In this document: positions 1 to 7,875 of the stretch, piece after piece
How positions within the stretch are numbered: the first letter of the stretch is position 1
How the letters are laid out: every line of letters begins with the position of its first letter
Assembly (NCBI RefSeq): GCF_003075045.1
Contig: NZ_QCZD01000007.1
Coordinates: 62,001-126,000, forward strand
Source of the DNA: Maribacter litoralis
Lineage (GTDB): Bacteria; Bacteroidota; Bacteroidia; Flavobacteriales; Flavobacteriaceae
Length of the DNA stretch: 64,000 nt
Direction: 5' to 3'
Made by a program: the position numbers and the translations under genes
The notes under the pieces: model-generated
What the model was told of the DNA's origin: nothing
What the model saw: the letters and a program-made list of their open reading frames with translations, nothing else
Database searches by the model: none

Positions 1-767
1 CCTGCTATTACAGAAGCTTCATCGGTTAAAATATCACCGAATAAGTTTGCTGTGATGATTACATCATAACCTTTTGGCCATTGAATTAATCGCATGGCAA
101 CCGCATCAATAAACTCATAAGTTACCTCTACTTCAGGGTACTCTTTTTCTAAACCTTGTACTGTTTCTCTCCACAGTCTAGATGATTCCAATACATTGGC
201 CTTATCAACGCAACATAGTTTTTTAGAACGCTTCATAGCCATGTCAAAACCTTTTCTTGCCAAGCGCTCTATTTCAAAACGTTGGTAGGTCATGGTGTCA
301 AATGCAGTATTACCATCATCTTTTCTTCCGCGTTCACCAAAATAAACTCCTCCGGTCAATTCTCTCAAAATAATGAGATCGGTTCCTTCAATACGATCTC
401 TTTTTAATGGAGATTTATCTATTAAAGAAGGGAAGGTAAAGGTTGGTCTTACATTAGCGAACAAACCTAATTTTTGTCTCATTTTTAATAATCCCTGTTC
501 TGGACGAACTTTTGCTGAAGGATCATTGTCAAAACGAGGGTGACCTATAGCGCCAAATAATACTGCATCTGCATTGGCACATACTTCATGAGTTTCATCT
601 GGGTAAGGTTCACCAACAGCATCAATAGCTGCCGCTCCCGTTAGTGCAGGTTTCCAAGTAATATCGTGCTCATATTTTTTAGCAATGGCATCACATACCT
701 TTACTGCTTGATCAATAACTTCAGGACCGATACCATCACCGGCCAATAAGGCAATATTTAATTTCAT
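1..767 (-). CDS. leuB: 3-isopropylmalate dehydrogenase, 3' end outside window
   Basis: NAD-dependent oxidative decarboxylation of 3-isopropylmalate to 2-oxoisocaproate, the third step of leucine synthesis, in the cytoplasm. The N-terminus reads MKLNIALLAGDGIGPEV, the classic IMDH/IDH opening with the GDGIGPEV motif; further on LRELTGGVYFGERG and a CVDKANVLESSRLWR segment (substrate and NAD site) are visible. The frame runs to the window edge at about residue 255 (DEASVIAG), so roughly 100 C-terminal residues of the usual 350-370 are missing only because of the window border. It is the last visible gene of leuC-leuD-leuA-S23-leuB. The ATG at 767 is the obvious start. Identification is very secure. 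Confidence 0.97.
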   Translation of the reverse strand, partial: MKLNIALLAGDGIGPEVIDQAVKVCDAIAKKYEHDITWKPALTGAAAIDAVGEPYPDETHEVCANADAVLFGAIGHPRFDNDPSAKVRPEQGLLKMRQKLGLFANVRPTFTFPSLIDKSPLKRDRIEGTDLIILRELTGGVYFGERGRKDDGNTAFDTMTYQRFEIERLARKGFDMAMKRSKKLCCVDKANVLESSRLWRETVQGLEKEYPEVEVTYEFIDAVAMRLIQWPKGYDVIITANLFGDILTDEASVIA

Positions 768-795
768 GGTTTATCGCTTTTTCGCTTTTCGCTGT

Positions 796-807
796 ACGCT
801 AAACGCT
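796..807 (+). repeat. Left inverted repeat of the S23-gene cassette
   Basis: ACGCTAAACGCT. Its 11-base core CGCTAAACGCT (797-807) is the exact reverse complement of AGCGTTTAGCG at 1195-1205 on the other side of the S23-type gene. The surrounding 776-800 bases contain further CGCT units (CGCTTTTTCGCTTTTCGCTG), so the element is a cluster of degenerate CGCT/AGCG words rather than a single clean terminal repeat. Confidence 0.6.
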
Positions 808-842
808 ATACTTTAAACGTATATAGTTTAGGCTATTTATAA

Positions 843-1190
843 TTATATCTTATTTATTAAACTATTTAAACTTCTTCTTACTTTATTTACTTTATCATGA
901 ATGATTAAAAACTCTTCTTCTTGAATATACTTTAGATCTTTTGCTAAAATGGTAAAATATTCTAATTCACTTGCTGACCCTTGAGAAATGATTAAAAAAC
1001 GTTTAAACTCCGCATCAGATTCTCTTCCGCATCCTTCAGCTATATTTGCAGGAATAGATGAAGAAGCTCTTCTCATTTGACTTGTTAATCCAAAATTTTC
1101 ATTATTAGGAAAGCTTCTAGTCAATTTATAAATCTCTAAAGTAACTTCATGACCTAATTTCCAAACATTATATTTTTTATAATCTCTCAT
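843..1190 (-). CDS. Four-helix-bundle (S23 / 23S rRNA intervening-sequence type) protein
   Basis: A 115-residue, all-helical protein starting MRDYKKYNVWKLGHEVT. The pattern 'W..G......Y.LT..FP..E.FGL..Q.RRA..SIPANIAEG' is the signature of the S23/IVP four-helix-bundle family (TIGR02436), found either inside 23S rRNA intervening sequences or, in Bacteroidota, as stand-alone copies; it is structurally related to the Avd accessory protein of diversity-generating retroelements. Cellular function is unknown. A TTG one codon upstream is possible, but the ATG at 1190 is preferred. It interrupts the leu operon between leuA and leuB in the same orientation and is bracketed by exact inverted repeats (796-807 and 1195-1205), so it looks inserted. 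Confidence 0.9.
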   Translation of the reverse strand: MRDYKKYNVWKLGHEVTLEIYKLTRSFPNNENFGLTSQMRRASSSIPANIAEGCGRESDAEFKRFLIISQGSASELEYFTILAKDLKYIQEEEFLIIHDKVNKVRRSLNSLINKI

Positions 1191-1194
1191 CAAA

Positions 1195-1205
1195 AGCGTT
1201 TAGCG
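1195..1205 (+). repeat. Right inverted repeat of the S23-gene cassette
   Basis: AGCGTTTAGCG, exact reverse complement of 797-807. It is followed by more AGCG/GCGC words up to about 1232 (AGCGTCAAGCGCTTTGCGCT), mirroring the cluster on the left. The two clusters leave about 390 bp between them that hold only the S23-type gene. They could be termini of a small mobile cassette or hairpins in the leu mRNA. Confidence 0.6.
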
Positions 1206-1233
1206 CCCCGCGTCCAGCGTCAAGCGCTTTGCG

Positions 1234-2751
1234 CTATATTATATTCAACATCTTCTCTGTCGCTTTAATGGCACTAACCGTTTGGTCAGAATCCAACCCT
1301 CTTGAGGTAAATTCTTTACCGTCTAATTCCCAAGTGATGACTGTTTCACATAAAGCATCAGATGTACTGCCAGGCGGTATTCTTACTGCATAATCCGTAA
1401 GTTTTGGCAAGGCAATCTTCTTGGCAATATACACTTTTTTAAGGGCGTTCATAAAAGCATCATACTGTCCATCTCCTTGTGCATGCGCTTCTATAACTTT
1501 TCCGTCAATTTCAACGGAAAGGGTAGTGGAAGGCATTAAACCTTTTGCATGTGTAAGTACATAAGATTTTATAAATACCTTTTGCTTATAATCGGCAGTA
1601 TCCAAAACATCGGAAATAATAAATGGAAGGTCATCTTTTGTAACCCGTTCTTTTTTATCTCCTAATTCTATAATTCTGGCAGTAACTTTTTTAAGCTCTT
1701 CATCATTTAATGTTAAGCCAAGTTCCTGTAAATTTTTCTGAATATTCGCTTTGCCAGACATTTTACCTAAAGCATACTTTCGTTTTCTACCAAAACGTTC
1801 GGGCATTAGGTCGCTAAAATACAGGTTGTTTTTGCTGTCGCCATCGGCATGTATTCCTGCAGTTTGGGTAAATACATTATCTCCAACAATTGGTTTGTTT
1901 GCTGGTATGGTAAACCCTGTAAAGGCAGAAACCAATTTACTTACCTTATATAATGAGGTCTCATTTACTTTTATCTCTACTTCTGGTAAAAAGTCATTGA
2001 TAACGGCTATAGCACTTGCCATAGGGGCATTGCCAGCTCTTTCTCCCATTCCGTTTACTGTTAGGTGAAGACCATGGCAACCCGCTTTTACGGCTTCCAT
2101 AATATTTGCAACACCAAGATCATAGTCGTTATGACCATGAAAATCAAAATGTAACTTCGGAAATTTCTGAATGATTTCTTTTAAGTAGGCATACGTTTCG
2201 GTGTGTGTTAGTATACCTAAAGTATCGGGTAATAAAATTCTTTTTACGTTTTGGGTAGAAAGAAATTCTAAAAATTCAAAAACATATGCTTTGGAATTTC
2301 GCATGCCGTTACTCCAGTCCTCTAAATAGATATTATTGATAATACCTCTTTCAGTAGCTTGCTTAAAAATTTCGGCTATTTCTGCAAAATGTTGTTCTGG
2401 AGTTTTCTTTAACTGATATTTTAAATGGTTGAGAGAACCTTTGGTCAACAAATTTTGTGAAACGGCACCAGAAGTTTTCATCCAATCCAAAGAAACCCCA
2501 CCGTCCACAAAAGTTAGAACCTCTACACGTTCTAAAAAACCTTTTTCAGCGGCCCATTCGGTTATTTTTTGAACAGCTTCTAGTTCACCATCAGATACAC
2601 GAGCCGAGGCAACCTCAATACGGTCTACTTTTAGCTCTTCTAAAAGTAACTTTGCCAAGGTCAGTTTTTCCGATGCAGAAAAGGATACTCCAGAGGTTTG
2701 TTCACCATCCCTCAGGGTGGTATCCATAATTTCTAACTTTCTTTTTTTCAT
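1234..2751 (-). CDS. leuA: 2-isopropylmalate synthase (LeuA / citramalate synthase family)
   Basis: Condenses acetyl-CoA with 2-oxoisovalerate, the first committed step to leucine. 505 aa. The TIM-barrel catalytic domain (about 1-280) opens with MDTTLRDGEQ; divalent-metal ligands expected for the family are D15, H205 and H207 of HGHND, and N241 in NGMGERAGN. The C-terminal part (about 385-500) has the LeuA allosteric dimerisation domain, with RIPPGSTSDAL and ATEKML near the end, so leucine feedback is likely. The related citramalate synthase has the same architecture and cannot be excluded by sequence alone, but position between leuD and leuB in a leu operon favours LeuA. Starts at the ATG at 2751. 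Confidence 0.9.
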   Translation of the reverse strand: MKKRKLEIMDTTLRDGEQTSGVSFSASEKLTLAKLLLEELKVDRIEVASARVSDGELEAVQKITEWAAEKGFLERVEVLTFVDGGVSLDWMKTSGAVSQNLLTKGSLNHLKYQLKKTPEQHFAEIAEIFKQATERGIINNIYLEDWSNGMRNSKAYVFEFLEFLSTQNVKRILLPDTLGILTHTETYAYLKEIIQKFPKLHFDFHGHNDYDLGVANIMEAVKAGCHGLHLTVNGMGERAGNAPMASAIAVINDFLPEVEIKVNETSLYKVSKLVSAFTGFTIPANKPIVGDNVFTQTAGIHADGDSKNNLYFSDLMPERFGRKRKYALGKMSGKANIQKNLQELGLTLNDEELKKVTARIIELGDKKERVTKDDLPFIISDVLDTADYKQKVFIKSYVLTHAKGLMPSTTLSVEIDGKVIEAHAQGDGQYDAFMNALKKVYIAKKIALPKLTDYAVRIPPGSTSDALCETVITWELDGKEFTSRGLDSDQTVSAIKATEKMLNII

Positions 2752-2760
2752 GTGTTCTAA

Positions 2761-2791
2761 TTGCCGTTCCCTTTGTAATTAGAAACGGCAA
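2761..2791. repeat. Inverted repeat in the leuD-leuA gap
   Basis: TTGCCGTT (2761-2768) and AACGGCAA (2784-2791) form an 8-bp perfect stem with a 15-nt loop in the 86-bp spacer between leuD and leuA. No T-tract follows on the transcribed strand, so it is not a standard terminator. It may act as an mRNA-stability or processing hairpin. Confidence 0.45.
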
Positions 2792-2837
2792 ATGGTTAGT
2801 TAACGTAAATGCTGTTGATAATATATTGTTGTAAAGA

Positions 2838-3434
2838 TTACAACGGTGTGTTTTCTGCAAATGTTTCAATATCCTTTTTGATGTTCAATAGGTAATCAAT
2901 ATCATCGAAACCGTTAAGCATATTGTTTTTCTTGTAATCGTTAATGTCAAAAGATTCACTTTCACCGGTAGGTAATAAGGTTATCTTTTGCTCAGGAAGA
3001 TTAATTTCTAATTCTGTAGATGGGTCGGCTTCTACGGCATCAAAGATTTTCTGTAGGAAATCTGCACTAACCTGCACTGGTAGCACACCAATGTTTAAAC
3101 AATTTCCTCTAAAGATATCTGCAAAAAAGCTAGATACTACACATCTAAATCCGTAATCATAAACTGCCCATGCAGCATGCTCACGAGAAGATCCTGATCC
3201 AAAGTTTTTACCACCAACCAAGATTTTTCCGCTGAATTTATCTTGATTCAAAACAAAATCTTCTTTTAAAGTATTGTCTTGATTATAACGCCAGTCTCTA
3301 AAAAGGTTGTCACCGAAACCTACACGTTCTGTAGCCTTTAAAAATCGAGCAGGAATTATTTGATCTGTATCTACGTTTTCAATAGGTAACGGTACTGCCG
3401 TTGAAGTTAATATGTTGAATTTATCGTATGCCAT
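2838..3434 (-). CDS. leuD: 3-isopropylmalate dehydratase small subunit
   Basis: Small (swivelling) subunit of isopropylmalate isomerase, which pairs with LeuC to interconvert 2- and 3-isopropylmalate. 198 aa, normal length. Visible family signatures are NVDTDQIIPARFLK near residue 20 and the substrate-binding NFGSGSSREHAAWA segment at about residues 77-90, followed by SSFFADIFRGN. It lies 99 bp downstream of leuC and 86 bp upstream of leuA, all on the same strand. The ATG at 3434 gives the canonical N-terminus MAYDKFNILTS. Confidence 0.96.
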   Translation of the reverse strand: MAYDKFNILTSTAVPLPIENVDTDQIIPARFLKATERVGFGDNLFRDWRYNQDNTLKEDFVLNQDKFSGKILVGGKNFGSGSSREHAAWAVYDYGFRCVVSSFFADIFRGNCLNIGVLPVQVSADFLQKIFDAVEADPSTELEINLPEQKITLLPTGESESFDINDYKKNNMLNGFDDIDYLLNIKKDIETFAENTPL

Positions 3435-3466
3435 TTTTTATAGCTTTTTGCTTCTGGCATTTAGCC

Positions 3467-3516
3467 ATTAGCCTATATTATTATAATTGTTACTGTGCTA
3501 AAAGCCAACGGCTAAT
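3467..3516. repeat. Inverted repeat in the leuC-leuD gap
   Basis: ATTAGCC (3467-3473) and GGCTAAT (3510-3516) can form a 7-bp stem within the 99-bp leuC-leuD spacer. The neighbouring words (TAGCTTTTTGC, TTAGCC, TAGCG) resemble the AGC-rich degenerate words that flank the S23-type gene in the same operon. It carries no coding potential. Confidence 0.35.
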
Positions 3517-3533
3517 AGCGAAAGGGAAACTTG

Positions 3534-4946
3534 TTACACAAGTTCTACCATTAATTCTCTTGGATCTGTTACTTTACCGGTTACGGCAGCGGCAGCGGCA
3601 ACTAGCGGACTAGCCAATAATGTTCTTGATCCAGGGCCTTGTCTACCTTCAAAGTTTCTGTTCGATGTACTAACCGCTAATTTTCCGGCAGGTACTTTAT
3701 CATCGTTCATCGCCAAACAAGCTGAACAACCTGGCTCACGTAGTTCAAATCCAGATTCGGTTAAAATATCAAGAATGCCTTCTTCTTTAATAGCAGTTTC
3801 AACCTTATGCGATCCAGGAACCAACCAAGCTGTAACATTATCTGCTTTTTTTCTACCCTTTACAATAGATGCAAATGCTCTAAAATCTTCTATACGACCG
3901 TTGGTGCAGCTTCCTAAGAAAACAAAATCAATTGGTTTGCCCATCATGCTTTCACCTTCATTGAAGTCCATATATTTCAATGATTTTTGGTAGGTAGTTG
4001 CACCACCTTGTACGGCATTGGCCATAGGAATATCATTTGAGATTCCCATACCCATACCTGGGTTGGTACCATAGGTAATCATAGGTTCAATTAATGAACC
4101 GTCAAAAGTTAATTCTTTGTCAAAAACGGCATCCTCATCGGTATATAAGGTTTCCCAATATGCCATTGCTTTGTCCCAATCAGCACCTTTAGGAGTAAAC
4201 TCACGACCTTTTACATATTCAAATGTTTTTTCATCAGGAGCTATCATACCACCACGGGCACCCATTTCTATACTTAGGTTACAAACGGTCATACGACCCT
4301 CCATACTCATTTCTCTGAAAATTTCACCGGCGTATTCTACAAAATATCCAGTTGCACCAGAAGTAGTTAATTGCGAAATAATAAATAAGGCAACATCTTT
4401 AGGAGTTACCCCTTTGCTCATTTTACCGTTAATATTAATACGCATTCTTTTTGGTTTTGGCTGCATTATGCATTGTGTAGCCAATACCATTTCAACTTCA
4501 GAAGTACCAATACCAAAAGCAATTGCTCCAAAAGCACCATGTGTAGAGGTATGTGAATCTCCACATACTATGGTAGCACCTGGTTGTGTAATACCATACT
4601 CAGGACCAACAACGTGCACAATACCATTTTTTGCATGCCCTAATCCCCAATAAGAAATACCATATTCATTAGCATTTTCTTCTAACATTTTTAATTGGTT
4701 TGCAGAAAGTGGGTCGGCTACCGGTAAATGTTGATTAATAGTAGGAGTATTATGGTCAGCCGTTGCAAAAGTTTTCTCAGGATGCATTACAGGAATATTT
4801 CTATTCTTGATGCCTAGGAAAGCAACAGGGCTGGTTACTTCGTGTACCATATGTCTGTCAATGAACAGTACATCTGGACCATCTTGTATTTTATGTACTA
4901 CGTGGGAATCCCACACTTTGTCAAATAATGTTTTTGTTGCGCTCAT
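3534..4946 (-). CDS. leuC: 3-isopropylmalate dehydratase large subunit
   Basis: Aconitase-type [4Fe-4S] subunit of isopropylmalate isomerase, 470 aa. The three cluster cysteines fall at C347 ([11 protein letters not shown]), C407 and C410 ([11 protein letters not shown]), the same numbering as in E. coli LeuC, so the protein is complete and collinear. N-terminal [10 protein letters not shown] and the [10 protein letters not shown] motif are also typical. It is the first gene of the leu operon here; a TAnnTTTG -7 element lies 22-29 bp upstream of the ATG. Confidence 0.98.
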   Translation of the reverse strand: MSATKTLFDKVWDSHVVHKIQDGPDVLFIDRHMVHEVTSPVAFLGIKNRNIPVMHPEKTFATADHNTPTINQHLPVADPLSANQLKMLEENANEYGISYWGLGHAKNGIVHVVGPEYGITQPGATIVCGDSHTSTHGAFGAIAFGIGTSEVEMVLATQCIMQPKPKRMRININGKMSKGVTPKDVALFIISQLTTSGATGYFVEYAGEIFREMSMEGRMTVCNLSIEMGARGGMIAPDEKTFEYVKGREFTPKGADWDKAMAYWETLYTDEDAVFDKELTFDGSLIEPMITYGTNPGMGMGISNDIPMANAVQGGATTYQKSLKYMDFNEGESMMGKPIDFVFLGSCTNGRIEDFRAFASIVKGRKKADNVTAWLVPGSHKVETAIKEEGILDILTESGFELREPGCSACLAMNDDKVPAGKLAVSTSNRNFEGRQGPGSRTLLASPLVAAAAAVTGKVTDPRELMVELV

Positions 4947-4967
4947 ATTCTATATAATCTAAGTGCA

Positions 4968-4992
4968 CAAATCTATTAAAACCAAGGGTTTT
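4968..4992 (-). promoter_or_regulatory. Predicted leuC promoter with adjoining dyad
   Basis: On the minus strand TAGATTTG (4968-4975) matches the Bacteroidota -7 consensus TAnnTTTG; it would place the start site near 4961-4963 and leave a leader of about 15 nt. Directly upstream, AAAACC-AAG-GGTTTT (4978-4992) is a perfect 6-bp dyad occupying the -7/-33 spacer, which could be an operator. No clear -33 TTTG was found. Confidence 0.4.
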
Positions 4993-5381
4993 TTGGAAAT
5001 TAACACACTTCTAAATTACGATGTTCAACGATAAAGTTGTTATATTTTAATGAATTCTTAAGTGCAATATAAATTTATAAGAGTCACTTGATTTACTGTT
5101 TAAATATTTTGTAAAACACATTTATTACTGATAAAAACTCAATTCTTTCCTTTAGTTGATCATATTGTAAATAATTTTAACATTGTCTAGTTTTTATAAA
5201 GTAGTTATTTCAATTTACCAAAGGTGTTCAGTAAACATAAAAAGAACTTCAATGTTTTATGTGGTATTTTTTCGATGTTCTTTTTTAAGACCTTTTCATG
5301 AGGCTAAATATCATTAGCATGCAGTAAGGGATGTCAATATAATACTGTTTGTTATATAGCATCGTTAAATTCATATAATAA

Positions 5382-5396
5382 TTATTACGGTAATAA
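5382..5396. promoter_or_regulatory. Palindromic operator candidate before the sugar-acid operon
   Basis: TTATTACGGTAATAA is a perfect 7+1+7 palindrome (TTATTAC / GTAATAA), ending 11 bp before the ATG of the MFS gene. Its position would cover the transcription start or early leader, which suits a repressor of the GntR or LacI type. No regulator gene is encoded beside it, so the binding protein is unknown. Confidence 0.45.
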
Positions 5397-5407
5397 CTTT
5401 AAAATAC

Positions 5408-6697
5408 ATGTTAGAAAAAAATACAAAAAAACGCTATAACATATTGGCAATGGTCTTTTTTACTGTTGTCGTCAATTATCTTGATCGTAGTAATATTTCT
5501 GTTGCTGCATTTGCTCTGAGCGATGATTTAGGGTTAAGTACTGTACAAATGGGATATATTTTTTCTGCCTTTGCTTGGACTTATGCCATTTTACAGATAC
5601 CTGGCGGTATTATGGCAGATAAAATAAAAACGCGATTCTTGTATCCCGTTCTTATGGCATTTTGGTCTATTGCCACGCTCATACAGGGTGCCGCCAACTC
5701 ATTTTTATTATTAATAGGGTTAAGGGCAAGTATCGGTATTTTTGAGGCGCCATCTTATCCTATCAATAATTTAATCGTTACTCGTTGGTTTCCAGACAAT
5801 GAAAGAGCTTCGGCAATTGCGGTCTATACTTCTGGTCAATTTTTAGGTTTAGCTTTCTTGACTCCGGTTTTAACTTGGATTCAATCTGAAATGGGGTGGA
5901 GAGGCTTATTTATTGTAAGTGGTATCATCGGCTTGGTTTGGGCATTGGTATGGTATCTTTTATATAGAGATCCAAAGGATCACAAAACCATAAGTTCTAA
6001 AGAATTGAAACATATAGCCGATGGTGGCGGACTTATTAATTTAAAATCTGATGCAGAGAAAGTGCCGAAACAGAAATTTGAAATGTCAGATTTAATTCAG
6101 GTTTTTAAGTATAGGAAGCTTTGGGGTATATACATCGGTCAGTTCTGTTTAGGTGCTACCGCAATATTCTTTCTTACATGGTTTCCAACATATTTAGTAA
6201 AATATAGAGGTCTAGACTTTTTACAATCGGGGTTTTTGGCATCAATACCATTTCTGGCGGCATTTGCAGGAATTCTTCTTTCAGGGTTTAGTTCAGATTA
6301 TTTAGTAAAGAAAGGATATAGTAATGAAATAGCTAGAAAAGGTCCAATTGTAATAGGTATGCTGTTATCCACGGCAATTATTGGTGCCAATTATACCGAA
6401 GACAATACGTTGGTTATTTTGTTTTTGGCCATCGCTTTCTTTGGTAATGGCTTGGCTAGTATCGCATGGGTGTTCGTTTCGTTAATGGCGCCTAAAAACT
6501 TAATAGGGCTTACGGGCGGAGCGTTCAATTTTATTGGTGGACTTTCTGCAGTTGTTGTGCCTGTTGTTATTGGTTATTTAGTGAAGGATGGAGACTTTAA
6601 GCCTGCTTTGTTTTTTATTGGAGGAGTTGCTTTTTTAGGATTCTTCTGCTACACTTTTGTTATTGGTAAGGTCGAAAGGATCGTGCCAAAATCTTAA
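5408..6697 (+). CDS. MFS transporter, hexuronate/aldonate (ACS) type
   Basis: Inner-membrane major-facilitator proton symporter of 429 aa with about 12 predicted hydrophobic segments. The first helix carries NYLDRSNIS (about 23-31), diagnostic of the anion:cation symporter branch that includes ExuT, DgoT and GudP; DPKDH at about 190 lies in the central loop. It heads a five-gene operon whose enzymes degrade a sugar acid through a 2-keto-3-deoxy intermediate, so an aldonate or hexuronate is the likely substrate. The next gene begins 13 bp later. The exact substrate cannot be read from the sequence. Confidence 0.88.
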   Translation: MLEKNTKKRYNILAMVFFTVVVNYLDRSNISVAAFALSDDLGLSTVQMGYIFSAFAWTYAILQIPGGIMADKIKTRFLYPVLMAFWSIATLIQGAANSFLLLIGLRASIGIFEAPSYPINNLIVTRWFPDNERASAIAVYTSGQFLGLAFLTPVLTWIQSEMGWRGLFIVSGIIGLVWALVWYLLYRDPKDHKTISSKELKHIADGGGLINLKSDAEKVPKQKFEMSDLIQVFKYRKLWGIYIGQFCLGATAIFFLTWFPTYLVKYRGLDFLQSGFLASIPFLAAFAGILLSGFSSDYLVKKGYSNEIARKGPIVIGMLLSTAIIGANYTEDNTLVILFLAIAFFGNGLASIAWVFVSLMAPKNLIGLTGGAFNFIGGLSAVVVPVVIGYLVKDGDFKPALFFIGGVAFLGFFCYTFVIGKVERIVPKS

Positions 6698-6710
6698 ATG
6701 AATTTATACG

Positions 6711-7871
6711 ATGAAAATTACTGATATTAAAACATTCCCTATTAATGTAGGTGCCGGTATACAGCTGGTAGTAAAAGTTGAAACCGATGAAAATATTTTT
6801 GGTTGGGGAGCATCTGGACTTTCAGGAAGAGAGCTTGCCGTTGTTGGTGCCATTCAGCATTTTAAAACATTTTTAATAGGTAGAGACCCAAGGCAAATTG
6901 GTGCGTTGTGGCAAGAAATGTACCGTGGGCAATATTTTGAGGGAGGTCGTGTTTTAACGGCCGCCATTTCTGCAATTGATATTGCACTGCATGATGTTAA
7001 AAGTAAAGTGTTGAATGTCCCTATTTATGATCTTTTAGGAGGTAAGCAACGTAATTATGTGGAGTGCTTTGCCTCGGTTCGTTTTACTACCAAAGAAGAA
7101 CTGTTAGACTATTCTAGAACTTTGGTAAAAGAGGGATGGAAAATGTTACGTTTGGCTCCGGCGGAGTTTGAATCACAGAAAGATCCAGGTATTTTTGAAC
7201 CTAGAGTTTCCATAGCGCTTCTGGCTGATTGGGTTACTTCATTACGAAAGGAAATCGGACCCGAAATTACAATGGGTATTGATTACCATACAAGACTTTC
7301 TATTCCAGAAACCTATTCGTTTATTCAAAGAATGCCAAAAGGTACTCTGGACTTTATTGAAGAACCTATTAGAGACGAAAACCCAGAAGCTTACAAAAGC
7401 CTGCGCCAAATGATAGATGTACCCTTTGCTATAGGTGAAGAGTTTTCGAGCAAATGGCAGTTTATGCCTTTTATTGAACAAAATATAACACAGTTTGCAC
7501 GTGTAGATGTTTGTAACGTTGGCGGTTTAACAGAGGCAAAAAAGGTAGCTTCAATGGCAGAAACCCATTACATAGATTTAATGCCGCATAATCCATTAGG
7601 TCCTATATGTACTGCTGCTACTATACAACTGGGGGCTTCGTGCCCTAATTTTAGTTGGTTGGAGGAAATAAATACACCTGCTCAACAAATGGGCACAAAT
7701 GCAACTGAATTTTATCCTATGCAACCTATGCTTGAAGGACCTCGATACAAGGTGTCTGATTTACCTGGTCTTGGCGTCGATTTTAATGAGGAATTGGCAC
7801 TTTCTAAAGAATTTATACTTGTAGATATTCCTACATTAAGAAGAAATGATGGGTCATTAACAAATTGGTAA
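6711..7871 (+). CDS. D-galactonate dehydratase-like enolase-superfamily enzyme
   Basis: 386 aa, mandelate-racemase/muconate-lactonizing-enzyme fold. Aligning by eye with E. coli DgoD gives a constant +8 offset for all key positions: D191 and H193 (GIDYHTR), E217 (FIEEP), E243 (IGEEF), H293 (MPHNPLGP) and E318 (SWLEE), equivalent to D183, H185, E209, E235, H285 and E310. The C-terminus (RRNDGSLTNW) also resembles DgoD. The expected reaction is dehydration of an aldonate to 2-keto-3-deoxyaldonate. Related family members act on other aldonates or on anhydrogalactonate, so galactonate is the best, not proven, substrate. It is followed 4 bp later by a KDG-type kinase. Confidence 0.82.
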   Translation: MKITDIKTFPINVGAGIQLVVKVETDENIFGWGASGLSGRELAVVGAIQHFKTFLIGRDPRQIGALWQEMYRGQYFEGGRVLTAAISAIDIALHDVKSKVLNVPIYDLLGGKQRNYVECFASVRFTTKEELLDYSRTLVKEGWKMLRLAPAEFESQKDPGIFEPRVSIALLADWVTSLRKEIGPEITMGIDYHTRLSIPETYSFIQRMPKGTLDFIEEPIRDENPEAYKSLRQMIDVPFAIGEEFSSKWQFMPFIEQNITQFARVDVCNVGGLTEAKKVASMAETHYIDLMPHNPLGPICTAATIQLGASCPNFSWLEEINTPAQQMGTNATEFYPMQPMLEGPRYKVSDLPGLGVDFNEELALSKEFILVDIPTLRRNDGSLTNW

Positions 7872-7875
7872 ACAT

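Larger units (their letters stand above)
4947..5407. other. 461-bp divergent intergenic region between leuC and the sugar-acid operon
   Basis: No gene is supported here. It contains the leuC promoter candidate (4968-4992), a 9-bp inverted repeat AAAAAGAAC (5239-5247) / GTTCTTTTT (5277-5285) with a 29-nt AT-rich loop, and the 15-bp palindrome at 5382-5396 just before the MFS start. The rest is AT-rich and shows no further structure to me. Confidence 0.7.

Noticed and set aside
5239..5285. AAAAAGAAC / GTTCTTTTT inverted repeat as a terminator
   Set aside because: The stem is AT-rich with a 29-nt loop and no gene ends just upstream of it; it is more likely chance in AT-rich DNA.
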